From: an uncultured Lactobacillus sp.
GTDB lineage: Bacteria > Bacillota > Bacilli > Lactobacillales > Lactobacillaceae
NCBI RefSeq assembly: GCF_944327175.1
Contig: NZ_CALVGT010000017.1
Coordinates: 1-64,000 of the forward strand
DNA length: 64,000 nt
Direction: 5' to 3'
Part shown: positions 53,873-62,682 of the stretch, piece after piece
How positions within the stretch are numbered: the stretch's first letter is position 1
How the letters are laid out: every line of letters starts with the position of its first letter
Notes under the pieces: model-generated
Told to the model about the DNA's origin: nothing
What the model saw: the letters and a program-made list of their open reading frames with translations, nothing else
Database searches by the model: none
Translations under genes and position numbers: made by a program

Positions 53873-55021
53873 TTATTTTAAGCGGGAAGACCCGTTTAAA
53901 ATCTGATTTGCGGCTGCCTCATCAGTAATCAGCCAGGTTTGATGAGGAGCGTTGCGCATATAGGCCTTGATGGCCCTAGCCTTTCTCGTGCCAAGGGCAA
54001 TCGCCAGAATATGCGGGACATTCGTTAGGTTCTCGAACTGCAATCCAACCTGTCTGATGCGTTCGACAACGTGGCCTTCTTCATCGAAGAAACATCCAAA
54101 ACATTCGGTGACGGCCTTGTTCTCCCGCAGACGGGCCAGGGCAACTGAATCGTAGCCCCGCCTCCTGGCCATCTCGCTGGCCAGGCCAATGCCGTGAATC
54201 ACGACATCGCTTTGGGAGATATCCTGCAGCACCCCGCTGATTTCCGGATCCCGGACCAAAGAACGGTAAGCGTCCTTAGAAACATGTTCCGGTAAAAAGA
54301 GGGATTCGTAGCTGCCCCCAGTCGCCCGGGCCATTTCCTGAACGACTGCGTTGCTTTCCGTGTTGACCCGGCCGCCCAGCGCCCCTCTGCCAGGGACGAA
54401 GATCAAGGTCCGGTTCTCACTCAAGCTGCGGTTCAGCTTCTTGGCCACTTTGGCGGTCGTCTTGCCGCCCATAACGGTGACAATGCAGTCTGCCAGGGGC
54501 AAGAGCAGATTCAAGGCTGAATTCAGCTCTTCGCCAGCCAGGTCATAAACCCGGCTCTGCAGGTCCGCGTCGCCAGCTACGATAATTGTCCGATCTATTC
54601 CTAAAGCCTGGGCCAACCATACTTCTGCTTGGCTGGCATTAAAAAGTCGATCAACAATTGGTGCTGCATCTTTTACAACACTCTCTCCTTTTTCAGTTAG
54701 GAACATCCCGAAATTCTTGATTTCGATCAGACCCTGGTCACGCAAGTAATCAGTTTCGGTCCGGATGTTCCGCTCGCTCAGCCCCAGCTGCTTGGCCACC
54801 GTCCGGCGGCCGATCGGGGCATGCAGGCTGATCTGTTCAAGGATGAGATATCTTTGTCGAAAGATCTTTAAAGCATCGGGAACAAGCAGTTCGAGCAGGG
54901 ATAAATCCGTGTTCAAAGTAACCATCCTTCTAGTGGGACGCTTCCTGACCACGCTGTTGTCGTTTTCCGTCCCACATTGCTTAAAAATATAAGAGAAACA
55001 AGACTTCGCTTCAATCTCCAT
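53873..55021 (-). CDS. cggR: Central glycolytic genes regulator CggR
   Basis: Up to 382 residues. The helix-turn-helix region ([21 protein letters not shown]) and SorC-type sugar-phosphate domain ([14 protein letters not shown]) match CggR, which represses gap-operon genes and is released by fructose-1,6-bisphosphate. The start is unsettled: Bacillus CggR begins near the segment [15 protein letters not shown], so the true start may be ATG 54925 or TTG 54916, not 55021. A good promoter lies at 55040-55067. Confidence 0.9.
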   Translation of the reverse strand: MEIEAKSCFSYIFKQCGTENDNSVVRKRPTRRMVTLNTDLSLLELLVPDALKIFRQRYLILEQISLHAPIGRRTVAKQLGLSERNIRTETDYLRDQGLIEIKNFGMFLTEKGESVVKDAAPIVDRLFNASQAEVWLAQALGIDRTIIVAGDADLQSRVYDLAGEELNSALNLLLPLADCIVTVMGGKTTAKVAKKLNRSLSENRTLIFVPGRGALGGRVNTESNAVVQEMARATGGSYESLFLPEHVSKDAYRSLVRDPEISGVLQDISQSDVVIHGIGLASEMARRRGYDSVALARLRENKAVTECFGCFFDEEGHVVERIRQVGLQFENLTNVPHILAIALGTRKARAIKAYMRNAPHQTWLITDEAAANQILNGSSRLK

Positions 55022-55039
55022 TTCTCTCTCGACACTCTT

Positions 55040-55067
55040 AGTATAACAGAATTAGCTCCGTATGCAA
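55040..55067 (-). promoter_or_regulatory. cggR-gap promoter
   Basis: Minus strand TTGCAT (55062-55067), 16 bases, TATACT (55040-55045). It drives cggR and probably gap. Confidence 0.7.
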
Positions 55068-55212
55068 GTTTTTTTCTCACCCTACCCGGGCAAAAAGCCT
55101 ATTTTATAACTTTCTTGATCTTTTTCGCAGATACTTTACAAGTTTTTACAATTTTTTTGTTTTAACCCCTTCCCATTCTCTGAATCTCTGCTATAATTAA
55201 TAATTGTGATTG

Positions 55213-55284
55213 GGACCCTTAGTGTAATGGATCGCACGCAAGATTCCGGTTCTTGAAATCTGGGTTCGACTCCCAGGGGGTCCA
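55213..55284 (+). tRNA. tRNA-Arg (anticodon CCG)
   Basis: A complete cloverleaf. The acceptor GGACCCT pairs with GGGGTCC, the D-arm is GTGT/GCAC, the anticodon stem CAAGA/TCTTG has loop TTCCGGT (CCG, reads CGG), and the T-arm is CTGGG/CCCAG. The next bases are TCA, so CCA is not encoded. A terminator follows at 55292-55319. Confidence 0.95.
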
Positions 55285-55291
55285 TCATATT

Positions 55292-55319
55292 AAAACCGCT
55301 GCTTTTTAGCAGCGGTTTT
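55292..55319 (+). terminator. Terminator of the tRNA gene
   Basis: AAAACCGCTGC (55292-55302) pairs with GCAGCGGTTTT (55309-55319), then a T-rich tail. Confidence 0.85.
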
Positions 55320-55369
55320 CTTTTTGTCTTTTCACCCTATCTTTTTCTGTCTGTTTTAACCCTTCTATG

Positions 55370-56134
55370 TCAGTCAAAGAGAGCGGCCAAGTCTTGCAGA
55401 GTCAAGTCCTGCTTGGCCTGGCCTTGATAGTCGTGACTGATTTGACCGTGGTCTAAAACCAAAAGGCGATTGCCATACTTTAAGGCGTCTTCCATATGGT
55501 GGGTGATCATCACCGCGGTGATCTTCTTGGCCCGGATCTGTTCATCGGTTGCCTCCATCAGCTTGCGGCTGGATCTGGGGTCCAGGGCCGCGGTATGTTC
55601 GTCTAAAAGCAAGAGCTCCGGCTTATTATAGGTAGCCATGACGAAGCTCAGGGCCTGCCGCTGGCCGCCTGAGAGTTGGTCGACCGGCAGGTCCAGCTTG
55701 CCGGCTAAGTCGGGGTTGACCTTTTCCAAGGCCTTTTTGAAGGCTGGAATGTTTTCCTTCAGCCGACGCAGCTTTAGCCCCCGCTTCTGCCCTCTTTTTG
55801 CGGCTAAAAGCAAATTCTCTGCCACCGTCATCCGGGGCGCCGTCCCCAGCTTGGGATCCTGGAAGACCCGGGCGATGTAGCTGCTACGCTTGACCTCGCT
55901 TTCCTTGCTGATGTCTTTGCCGGCGTGGAGAATTTGTCCGCTGGTCGGCTGGATAGCCCCAGCCAAAACGTTGAGCAGGGTGCTCTTGCCGGCCCCGTTG
56001 CCGCCCAGAAGGCAGATGAAGTCACCTGGCTTGATCTTGAGGCTGAGCTTGCCCAGGATCTTGTTTTCCTCGCTTGTGCCGCGACCCACGACCACTTCCA
56101 AATCGGTCAGTTCCAGTAAATTTTGACTAGTCAT
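55370..56134 (-). CDS. ABC transporter ATP-binding protein (TrpZ-like)
   Basis: 254 residues. Walker A GGNGAGKSTLL, signature LSGGQRQAL, Walker B LLLLDEHTAALD (His instead of the usual Pro) and switch MITHHM are present. Start overlaps the permease stop by 8 bases. It is the third gene of a binding protein/permease/ATPase operon of the TrpXYZ type. Substrate assignment by name only; the leader carries a single Trp codon. Confidence 0.88.
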   Translation of the reverse strand: MTSQNLLELTDLEVVVGRGTSEENKILGKLSLKIKPGDFICLLGGNGAGKSTLLNVLAGAIQPTSGQILHAGKDISKESEVKRSSYIARVFQDPKLGTAPRMTVAENLLLAAKRGQKRGLKLRRLKENIPAFKKALEKVNPDLAGKLDLPVDQLSGGQRQALSFVMATYNKPELLLLDEHTAALDPRSSRKLMEATDEQIRAKKITAVMITHHMEDALKYGNRLLVLDHGQISHDYQGQAKQDLTLQDLAALFD

Positions 56135-57023
56135 GCTTAAATCCTTTCATAAAAGTCTGCTTGAGGCGGAGTTTTTCTTCAACTTGCGGCAGCATCATGC
56201 AGGCGGCCAGAACCAGTGAAGAAATCAAGTTCAAGTTGTTTGAAGACAGACCTACCTGGAGAACTGCCAATAAGAGCAGGCGGTAGATAATGCTGCCCAG
56301 GCTGACCGCGAATAACCGGCTGGCCAGGCCCAAGTTTCTGAAGACGACCTCACTGATAATAATGGAAGCCAGGGCGATAACGATCGTCCCCATCCCCATG
56401 TTCACGTCAGCGTAGCCGTTGATTTGGGCGACTGCCGCCCCGCAGAGACCAACCAGGCCGTTGGAAATCATGAGGCCTGCCACCGTCATCTGCTGGGGGC
56501 TGATCCCCTGGGACTTGGCCATCTGCGGGTTGTCACCCGTGGCGATAAAGGCCTGGCCAAAGTCAGTTGACAAGAACCAGATCAAGACGCAAGTGACCAG
56601 GACCATCAAAATAGTGCCAGCAGCGACGCTGTCAAAGTACTGGGGCAATTTTTGCAAAAATGGCAGAGAATAGATGGTCTTTTTGCCTAAAAGGGAGACA
56701 TTAGACTTGCCCATAACCATCAAGTCGATGGAGTAGATCCCGGTCATGGTTAAAATTCCGGCCAGCAGGCTCGGAATCCTGCCCTTGGTGATCAAGAGGG
56801 CAGTGACCAGGCCGGCTAAAGCCCCGGCCCCAAAGGCGGCCAGAGTGGCCAAAAAGGGGTTGGTCCCTTGCACGATCAAGCTGACGGAAACGGCCGCGCC
56901 TAAAGGGAAGGTTCCTTCCACGGTCATATCCGTCGTGTTCATGATTCTGAAACTGAGAAAGAGGCCCAGGCCCAGAAGCCCCCATAAGAAGCCCTGGCCG
57001 ATTGCCGATACGATCAAATTCAT
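56127..57023 (-). CDS. ABC transporter permease (TrpY-like)
   Basis: 298 residues with about eight helices, BPD_transp_2 (branched-chain/YtrF-like) permease. GLGLFLSFRIMNTTDMTVEG and the conserved INGYADVNMGMGTIVIALA are family segments. Immediately downstream of the binding protein, and AAGGAGG precedes it. Confidence 0.87.
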   Translation of the reverse strand: MNLIVSAIGQGFLWGLLGLGLFLSFRIMNTTDMTVEGTFPLGAAVSVSLIVQGTNPFLATLAAFGAGALAGLVTALLITKGRIPSLLAGILTMTGIYSIDLMVMGKSNVSLLGKKTIYSLPFLQKLPQYFDSVAAGTILMVLVTCVLIWFLSTDFGQAFIATGDNPQMAKSQGISPQQMTVAGLMISNGLVGLCGAAVAQINGYADVNMGMGTIVIALASIIISEVVFRNLGLASRLFAVSLGSIIYRLLLLAVLQVGLSSNNLNLISSLVLAACMMLPQVEEKLRLKQTFMKGFKHD

Positions 57024-57041
57024 AAAAATCCTCCTTGTAAA

Positions 57042-58022
57042 CTACTTGTAGATGGTCCCCTTGGACTTGGCTTCTTTTAAGAAGCTGGCCGGAACCTTGA
57101 TGCCCAGCTTCTTGGCCTCCTTGAGGTTCAGATACGGGGTGCCGTGTTCAACATAGCGGATGGCCATGTCGCCGGGCTTTTTGCCTTGCAAGATCTGAAC
57201 GGTCATCTTGGCCCCGATCAAGCCCAGCTGGTACTGGTCTACGCTGTAGGTGGCCAGGCCCCCGTCTTTGACCATGGTGCCGGCAGCCGGGAAGACCGGC
57301 TTTTTAGCAGCGTTGGCATTTTTGACCAAGGTCTGCATGGCCCCGGCAATCGTGTTGTCAGTTGGCACGATCACCGCGTCAACCTGGGTCAGCATCTGCT
57401 GGGAAACTTGGTTCAAGTCATTGCTGTTAGAAATTGAGTAGGCCTTGTAGTTGATCCCCATCTGCTTGCAGTAGCTGACGATCTGCTTGTAGCCAGACAC
57501 GGCTGAGCTGTCGCTTGAGGTGTAGATGATCCCCAGAGTCTTCAGCTTGGGCAAAAAGCGCTGGATCAGCTTGAGCTGCTGCTTGATCGGCGCCCGGTCA
57601 CTGACCCCGGTGATGTTGCCGCCGGGACGCTTGTTGTTCTTTACCAGGCCTGCCCCCTTGGGGTCAGTCACGGCCCCTAAGACGATCGGCTTCTTTTTCG
57701 TAGCGTTGGCCAGGGCCTGGGAAGACGGGGTCGTGATCCCGAAGAGGACCTGGTCTTGGCTGTTGACTAATTTTTCCGCCATGGTCTTCAGATTGCTCTG
57801 GTCATTGTTGGCATTCTGGTAGTCGATCTTGACCTTGTAGCCCGACTTGGCCAGGCCGGCCTTGTAGCCCCGGTAGATTTCGTCCAGGGCCGGGTGGCGC
57901 ATCAGGGTCAAGACCCCCACTCTGACTTCCTTGCTCTTTTGGGCCGCCGGCTTGATATTGATAAACAGGGCGGCTGCCAAAAAGAGATAGATTGCGGCAA
58001 AGGCCGCGAGCACCTTTTTCAT
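57042..58022 (-). CDS. ABC transporter substrate-binding protein (TrpX-like)
   Basis: 326 residues from ATG 58022, with GAGGT upstream. It is a PF04392-type binding protein with VRVGVLTLMRHPALDEIYRG and VFPAAGTMVKDGGLATYSV. The N-terminal hydrophobic helix (VLAAFAAIYLFLAAALFI) has no lipobox cysteine, so it may stay as a membrane anchor. It is encoded behind an elaborate leader (58104-58365). Relatives carry tryptophan or other aromatic compounds in some species; here the substrate is inferred only. Confidence 0.85.
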   Translation of the reverse strand: MKKVLAAFAAIYLFLAAALFINIKPAAQKSKEVRVGVLTLMRHPALDEIYRGYKAGLAKSGYKVKIDYQNANNDQSNLKTMAEKLVNSQDQVLFGITTPSSQALANATKKKPIVLGAVTDPKGAGLVKNNKRPGGNITGVSDRAPIKQQLKLIQRFLPKLKTLGIIYTSSDSSAVSGYKQIVSYCKQMGINYKAYSISNSNDLNQVSQQMLTQVDAVIVPTDNTIAGAMQTLVKNANAAKKPVFPAAGTMVKDGGLATYSVDQYQLGLIGAKMTVQILQGKKPGDMAIRYVEHGTPYLNLKEAKKLGIKVPASFLKEAKSKGTIYK

Positions 58023-58104
58023 TCTGTTACCTCGCAAATTAAAGCAAAAACTATTTTTTGAAACAAAGGGAAAAATAAAAACAAACGAACCGAAAGCAAA
58101 ATAA

Positions 58105-58132
58105 AAAGGAGGATCCGCCTGGATCCTCCTTT
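58105..58132 (-). terminator. Second terminator in the TrpX leader
   Basis: AAAGGAGGATCC (58105-58116) pairs with GGATCCTCCTTT (58121-58132), loop GCCT, followed by TTATTTTG on the minus strand. It is 83 bases before the binding-protein gene. Confidence 0.85.
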
Positions 58133-58140
58133 ACTATCTC

Positions 58141-58178
58141 AAAAAGAAAAATCCGGATAGATTTATTTACTATCCGGA
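58141..58178 (-). terminator. First terminator in the TrpX leader
   Basis: TCCGGATAG (58152-58160) pairs with CTATCCGGA (58170-58178), loop 9, and a T-run on the minus strand. It directly follows the large leader hairpin. Confidence 0.88.
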
Positions 58179-58186
58179 CCCTGATC

Positions 58187-58292
58187 AACTTTCAGCAATT
58201 CAGACAGCAATTCAAGCCAAAACAGATTGAATCGCCCCGCGAAACAATCTCTACTTGAATTGCCAGCTGTCTTTTACCATTGCTTGAAAGTT
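58187..58292 (-). promoter_or_regulatory. 106-nt leader hairpin enclosing the leader ORF
   Basis: On the minus strand the outer arms pair 58279-58292 with 58187-58200 (one bulged A). The second segment pairs 58254-58271 with 58203-58216, leaving a TGG-containing bulge. AGATTG/CAATCT (58245-58250, 58224-58229) forms the inner stem, with CGC/GCG inside. The 5' arm covers the whole leader ORF except its start codon. Confidence 0.75.
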
Positions 58293-58295
58293 CAT
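58251..58295 (-). CDS. 14-residue leader peptide with one Trp codon
   Basis: ATG 58295 to TAG 58251 encodes MNFQAMVKDSWQFK. AGAGG lies about 8 bases upstream. It is too short for conventional calling. It lies between a strong promoter and two terminators in front of a TrpXYZ-type operon, and its only Trp codon forms the bulge in the hairpin. A leader peptide for attenuation is the likely role; a stand-alone sRNA-encoded peptide is the alternative. Confidence 0.6.
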   Translation of the reverse strand: MNFQAMVKDSWQFK

Positions 58296-58336
58296 CTTTT
58301 TTACCTCTCGGTTAACATTTAATTTATTTTTAACTA

Positions 58337-58365
58337 ATCTTACCGGAAAGCCTTTTCCCTGTCAA
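58337..58365 (-). promoter_or_regulatory. Strong promoter of the TrpX leader
   Basis: Minus strand TTGACA (58360-58365), 17 bases, TAAGAT (58337-58342). Predicted start near 58330, about 35 bases before the leader ORF. Confidence 0.85.
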
Positions 58366-58382
58366 GGCTATTTTTCAGCTTT

Positions 58383-59879
58383 TTACCAGCGGCCGGAAAG
58401 AATTTCCCCTCTTTGGGCCAGTTGGGCGTAAAGCTGGCCGCCATCGCTGGCCAGGCCCTCGATTTCCCGGTTGGAGACATGCTTCCAGGTCTTCTGGTAA
58501 GTCCCTTCAGTCTTCAGCTTAAAGATCAAGTTGTTGAAGGCCAGGTACATGTTGCCGTTGCTTACGCTAAAGCCTTGAACTGGAGAATTGCCGGCCTGCT
58601 GCTTGACAAAGTGGCTCTGGGTGGCCTTAACCTGGCTGACTTGCCAGCGGTTGTTGACCAGGTTAAGGCGCCAGAATTCATAGCGGCCAAAGGCGGCGTT
58701 GTGGAAGACCCCGTACATGGTATTGTCGCCGGCAAAGGCGGCGTTGTGGAAGTAGCGGCCGGAAGTGCCGACGTCAACCCGGATGGTCCAGACCTTGTTA
58801 ATGGTCAAGTCGCTCTTCTTCAGCTGGAGAATTTCTTCAGAGTAAAAGCCGTTGCTTGCCCTGCCCGGCAGCTTGTTTTCGTTGGCCAGGACATAGATGT
58901 ACTTTGCGCTTGCCCCCAGTGACTGGCCATGGCCTAAGCGCAGGTACGGGCTCACCTTGACATTTTGAGAGTAGGTCTTGAACTTGCTAAAACTCAGCTT
59001 CTTGTAAAGGTAGCTGCGCGGTGACAGGTACTGGGCCTGGTACTTGTTCAGCTTCTTCATATTAAAGGCCACGATATTGCCCTTGAGCTGATCGCTGGCG
59101 GCAGCTGACCGGTACCAGCTGCTGTAAGCCCAGCCGCTGTTGATCGCCAAGCCTTCCATAACGGGGCCGACTTGCTGCCAGTCATTGGTCTCCAGGCTCA
59201 AGTTGCGCGGTTCCCAAAGCTGGGTGGCCAGGGTCAAGCCGCCGCTGGTCCAGCGGTTGCTGCTGGTCTCTGTGCCGTAGCGGTGGGCGGCATTCCAGTT
59301 CTTAGAGCTGCCGGAGTGCTTTCTCGTGCTGGCCACTTCTTTTGGCCCCTTCTTGGCAGTGATGGCCGACTTAAGACCCCGGTTCGGGTTGTCCGTCTTC
59401 ACCAATTTAACGGTCGTCTTGGCCTTGCCATAAGTAAAAGTCAGCTTGTCACCGGCCAGGCTGGCCTTAACGGCGCCATTTGCCGGGTCAACCATGGTCC
59501 CGTGAGCGTCTGTCACATAGCTGATGGCGTCCTTGTAGTTGAAGCGATTGTCATCTTTGACCAGGTAAATCTGCTTGGCCGCGGAAATCTTGTTTCTGAC
59601 AAACCACTTTTCACTAACCCAGCCTAAAGGCCGGCCGTTGGCATAGATATAGGCATAAGTCCCCTTCTTGGTCTTCTTGCTGGCCGTTGACTGGATCTTG
59701 CTGTACTTAAAGTACTTAGTGGTCGTCACTTTCTTGCTGGCGCCCTTCTTGCTTACTTTGGCATAGATCCCCATCTTTTTGGTCCCCGGCATTTTGCTGA
59801 CCGTGGCCGCCTGGGCCGTTTGGGCCTGGCCAATAAAGGCTGCCGCCAGCAGGAGCGAGCAAAGCAGTTTCTTATTCAT
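58383..59879 (-). CDS. Large secreted protein of unknown function
   Basis: 498 residues from ATG 59879. A Sec signal peptide ends near AQTAQAA. The next ~75 residues are Lys-rich with YIYANGRPLGWVSEKWFV, like an SH3/GW cell-wall-binding module. The last ~270 residues are strand-rich, with FHNAAFAGDNTMYGVFHNAAF as an internal repeat, and resemble an extracellular propeller-like domain. There is no LPxTG or membrane anchor, so it may attach non-covalently to the wall. It does not match a named enzyme by eye. It is the gene immediately upstream of the TrpX leader. Confidence 0.7.
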   Translation of the reverse strand: MNKKLLCSLLLAAAFIGQAQTAQAATVSKMPGTKKMGIYAKVSKKGASKKVTTTKYFKYSKIQSTASKKTKKGTYAYIYANGRPLGWVSEKWFVRNKISAAKQIYLVKDDNRFNYKDAISYVTDAHGTMVDPANGAVKASLAGDKLTFTYGKAKTTVKLVKTDNPNRGLKSAITAKKGPKEVASTRKHSGSSKNWNAAHRYGTETSSNRWTSGGLTLATQLWEPRNLSLETNDWQQVGPVMEGLAINSGWAYSSWYRSAAASDQLKGNIVAFNMKKLNKYQAQYLSPRSYLYKKLSFSKFKTYSQNVKVSPYLRLGHGQSLGASAKYIYVLANENKLPGRASNGFYSEEILQLKKSDLTINKVWTIRVDVGTSGRYFHNAAFAGDNTMYGVFHNAAFGRYEFWRLNLVNNRWQVSQVKATQSHFVKQQAGNSPVQGFSVSNGNMYLAFNNLIFKLKTEGTYQKTWKHVSNREIEGLASDGGQLYAQLAQRGEILSGRW

Positions 59880-59984
59880 TTCTTTTTCCACTTTCTACAT
59901 AAATTATATTTTCCGGCTAAAAAAGCCTTTTCGCACAAGGACATTATAGCACCAGTTTATTTTCCGGAAAAGAGTGCGCCAAGT

Positions 59985-60013
59985 TTGACAGACCGGGCCA
60001 GGAGTGTTTTAAT
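59985..60013 (+). promoter_or_regulatory. clpP promoter
   Basis: TTGACA (59985-59990), 17 bases, TTTAAT (60008-60013). The predicted start is inside the CIRCE-like element, so a bound repressor would block initiation. A TTTGAC half-site of CtsR type overlaps the -35. Confidence 0.75.
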
Positions 60014-60039
60014 TAGCACTGTATCCAAATGAGTGCTAA
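60013..60039 (+). promoter_or_regulatory. CIRCE-like HrcA operator upstream of clpP
   Basis: TTAGCACTG-N9-GAGTGCTAA, one base different from the CIRCE consensus TTAGCACTC-N9-GAGTGCTAA. It overlaps the predicted transcription start and lies 22 bases before the clpP ATG. Confidence 0.88.
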
Positions 60040-60061
60040 TCCAATCACTAGGAGGAAAATT

Positions 60062-60646
60062 ATGTTAGTACCTACAGTTATTGAACAAACGGCCCGCGGC
60101 GAACGCGCTTATGACATTTACTCCCGCTTGCTGAAGGACCGGATCATCATGTTGAGCGGTGAAGTTAACGACCAAATGGCCAACTCCATCATCGCCCAGC
60201 TGCTTTTCCTTGACGCGCAAGACAATACTAAAGACATTTACATGTACATCAACTCACCAGGCGGCGTAATCACTTCCGGTATGGCTATCGTGGACACCAT
60301 GAACTTCATCAAGTCACCAGTCTCCACTATTGCCACCGGTATGGCAGCTTCCATGGCCTCAATCATTTTGGCTGAAGGCGAAAAGGGCAAGCGTTTTGCC
60401 CTGCCGCATGCTACTGTCCTGATCCACCAGCCTTTGGGCGGGGCACAAGGGCAAGCTACGGAAATCCAGATTGCCGCTGAAGAAATCTTGAAGACCAGAA
60501 AGATGATTAACGAAATCTTGGCCAAGGACTCCGGCCAGGACATCGAAACCATCAAGCGCGACACTGAACGCGACCACTACATGAACGCCCAGGAAGCCAA
60601 GGACTACGGCTTGATCGACGATATCATGGTCAACCAAAACAAGTAA
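60062..60646 (+). CDS. clpP: ATP-dependent Clp protease proteolytic subunit
   Basis: 194 residues from ATG 60062, with AGGAGG upstream. The catalytic triad is Ser97 in GMAASMAS, His122 in VLIHQP and an Asp near 171. It forms the tetradecameric chamber that degrades substrates delivered by Clp ATPases, including tmRNA-tagged proteins. Regulation by HrcA is likely from the CIRCE element; CtsR control, usual in Firmicutes, is less clear here. Confidence 0.98.
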   Translation: MLVPTVIEQTARGERAYDIYSRLLKDRIIMLSGEVNDQMANSIIAQLLFLDAQDNTKDIYMYINSPGGVITSGMAIVDTMNFIKSPVSTIATGMAASMASIILAEGEKGKRFALPHATVLIHQPLGGAQGQATEIQIAAEEILKTRKMINEILAKDSGQDIETIKRDTERDHYMNAQEAKDYGLIDDIMVNQNK

Positions 60647-60665
60647 TCCGCTTTTAGGGAAAAGA

Positions 60666-60700
60666 AAATCCAGACGACTGCTACAGCCGTCTGGATTTTT
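60666..60700. terminator. Bidirectional terminator between clpP and whiA
   Basis: AAAATCCAGACG (60666-60677) pairs with CGTCTGGATTTT (60689-60700), with an inner CTG/CAG stem; poly-A and poly-T on the two sides. Confidence 0.92.
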
Positions 60701-60713
60701 TGTTATCTGATTA

Positions 60714-61646
60714 TTAGCGAAGATTTTCCGCGATCTCATGCAATTTCTTCAAGCGGTGGTTGATCCCGGACTTGGAAATCGGCCCGTCGGGAACCTGCTC
60801 AGCCAGTTCCTTGAGGGAGAGCTCCGGATGCTGCAGGCGGAAGCGGGCCAGGCTGGCCAGCTTCTCCGGCAAAGACTCCAGGCCCTGCTTTTGGTCAATC
60901 AATTCAATGTCTTCCACCTGCTTGGCAGCCGCGCTGGCCGTCTTGCGGAGGTTGGCCGTGTCGCAGTTGACCAGACGGTTGACGGAATTGCGCATATCCC
61001 GCATGATCCGCAGGTCCTCAAAGGCCAGCATGGCATTGACCGCCCCGACCACGTGAAGGAAGTCACCGATTTTTTCCGCTTCTTTCAAGTAGACGATGCT
61101 GCCGCTTCTGCGGGCCGTTACCTTGGCGTTGAGGTCGAAGTACTTGTTCATGATTTCCTGCAAGTCCCGGCAGTGGTTGCCATAGGTGCAGTAGATTTCC
61201 AGGTGGTAGCGGCTGGTTTCCGGATTGTTGACGCTGCCGCTAGCCAAAAAGGCCCCCCGCAGGTAGGACATCGACCGCTGCTCAGAATGCTTGATCTTGT
61301 CCGGCACCCCGGTGATGAAGCCTTTTTCCGGGGAATAGATCTCTAAATCTGCCATGATCTCACTGACCATCTGGGCCACTCTGACCAGGTACTGGTGGTT
61401 CTTCTTCAGCTTCATCTTCCGGGTCACGATCAGCTGGGGCTCAAAGCCGTATGCCGTCTTGATTAGGGAAAAAATCCGCCGGGCAATGGCCGGGTTTTCC
61501 GTCACGATATCCAGGCTCATCTGCCCGTCATGCCGGCTCAAAACCGCGTTCATCCGCAAAAAGGCCGCCAGTTCCGCCTTGGCATGCTCGGGATGGACCT
61601 CGATTGAAGTCAGTTCTTTTTTTACCTCACTGGCATAACTCGCCAT
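60714..61646 (-). CDS. whiA: Sporulation/cell-division regulator WhiA
   Basis: 310 residues from ATG 61646 (AGGAAG upstream; the frame to 61721 overlaps yvcK). It has a two-part LAGLIDADG-like N-domain with RGAFLASGSVNNPETSRYHLEI and a C-terminal DNA-binding helix-turn-helix (LSLKELAEQVPDGPISKSGINHR in parts). It works with YvcK and RapZ genes in a conserved operon and influences division and envelope homeostasis in Firmicutes. Confidence 0.95.
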   Translation of the reverse strand: MASYASEVKKELTSIEVHPEHAKAELAAFLRMNAVLSRHDGQMSLDIVTENPAIARRIFSLIKTAYGFEPQLIVTRKMKLKKNHQYLVRVAQMVSEIMADLEIYSPEKGFITGVPDKIKHSEQRSMSYLRGAFLASGSVNNPETSRYHLEIYCTYGNHCRDLQEIMNKYFDLNAKVTARRSGSIVYLKEAEKIGDFLHVVGAVNAMLAFEDLRIMRDMRNSVNRLVNCDTANLRKTASAAAKQVEDIELIDQKQGLESLPEKLASLARFRLQHPELSLKELAEQVPDGPISKSGINHRLKKLHEIAENLR

Positions 61647-61653
61647 TAACTTC

Positions 61654-62673
61654 CTACTTTCTCTTAAACATTTCCTGCAGGGCCAGGTCAATGATTTCCC
61701 TGGCCACCTTGTCGCCATCATGGAAGACCAGGCCGCTTCTCTGGTCGATAAAGTCGTCCGTAATCACCCGGCAGTTCTGTTCCCGCAAGCCGGCAAAATC
61801 GTTGGCGACCGGCTTTAAATACTCATCATAGTCTTCCGGATGGAACTTGGTCATGTCGATTTGGGCCCCGTTGACCAGGGCCGTGTCGATATAGTTGCCG
61901 CCCAGGTGCTGGTTGATGACCCGGACGTGGTCAGCATCGCTTAAGCCCACCGTTTCCCCGGCCTGGGTCATGATGTTGCAGACGTAAACCACTTCAGCCT
62001 TGGTCTCCCGGACCGCTTGCCCGACATTAGGGATCATCAGGTTAGGCAGAATTGAGGTGAACAGAGACCCCGGCCCCAGGACAATGGCGTCAGCCCGCAT
62101 AATGGCCTCAATCACCGGACTGGGAGCTGCCGGCTCACCATCATCAGCCGTCACCCAAACCCGCTTGATCTGCTTGTGCTGGCTGGTAATTTCTACTTCC
62201 CCGCTGCTTTGGCTGCCGTCCATGAATTCCGCGTTCAAGGTCAAAGGCTCGTTAGCAGAAGGATAAATGTGACCATCGACCTCCATCATGGCTGACAGGG
62301 TCTGGACGGCGTCAAAAATATTCCCTTGCATCTCGCTTAAGGCCGCGATGATCAAGTTGCCGATGGCGTGGCCGGAGAAAAAGGAGTCCTTTGAATCAAA
62401 GCGGTACTGGAAGATCTGCTTTTTCCCCTGTGAGAGGTCGCTCAAAGATACCAGGACATTGCGGATGTCGCCTGGGGGAACGGCATTGATGTAGTTGCGG
62501 ATGATCCCGGATGAACCGCCATCGTCAGAGACGGTCACGATCGCTGTAATCTCCGCGTCCTGCTTTTTCAAGGCCTGCAAAATAACCGGCAGGCCGGTCC
62601 CCCCGCCGATGACGACCACCCGGGGCCGGCGGCGCTTGATGACGCGGATGATCTTGTTTTTGCCAATAGACAT
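61654..62673 (-). CDS. yvcK: Gluconeogenesis factor YvcK
   Basis: 339 residues. [14 protein letters not shown] at the start and [12 protein letters not shown] and [18 protein letters not shown] later are typical. The protein binds UDP-GlcNAc in Bacillus and is needed for growth on gluconeogenic carbon and for normal morphology. It is 7 bases from whiA. Confidence 0.95.
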   Translation of the reverse strand: MSIGKNKIIRVIKRRRPRVVVIGGGTGLPVILQALKKQDAEITAIVTVSDDGGSSGIIRNYINAVPPGDIRNVLVSLSDLSQGKKQIFQYRFDSKDSFFSGHAIGNLIIAALSEMQGNIFDAVQTLSAMMEVDGHIYPSANEPLTLNAEFMDGSQSSGEVEITSQHKQIKRVWVTADDGEPAAPSPVIEAIMRADAIVLGPGSLFTSILPNLMIPNVGQAVRETKAEVVYVCNIMTQAGETVGLSDADHVRVINQHLGGNYIDTALVNGAQIDMTKFHPEDYDEYLKPVANDFAGLREQNCRVITDDFIDQRSGLVFHDGDKVAREIIDLALQEMFKRK

Positions 62674-62682
62674 GCTGAATTC

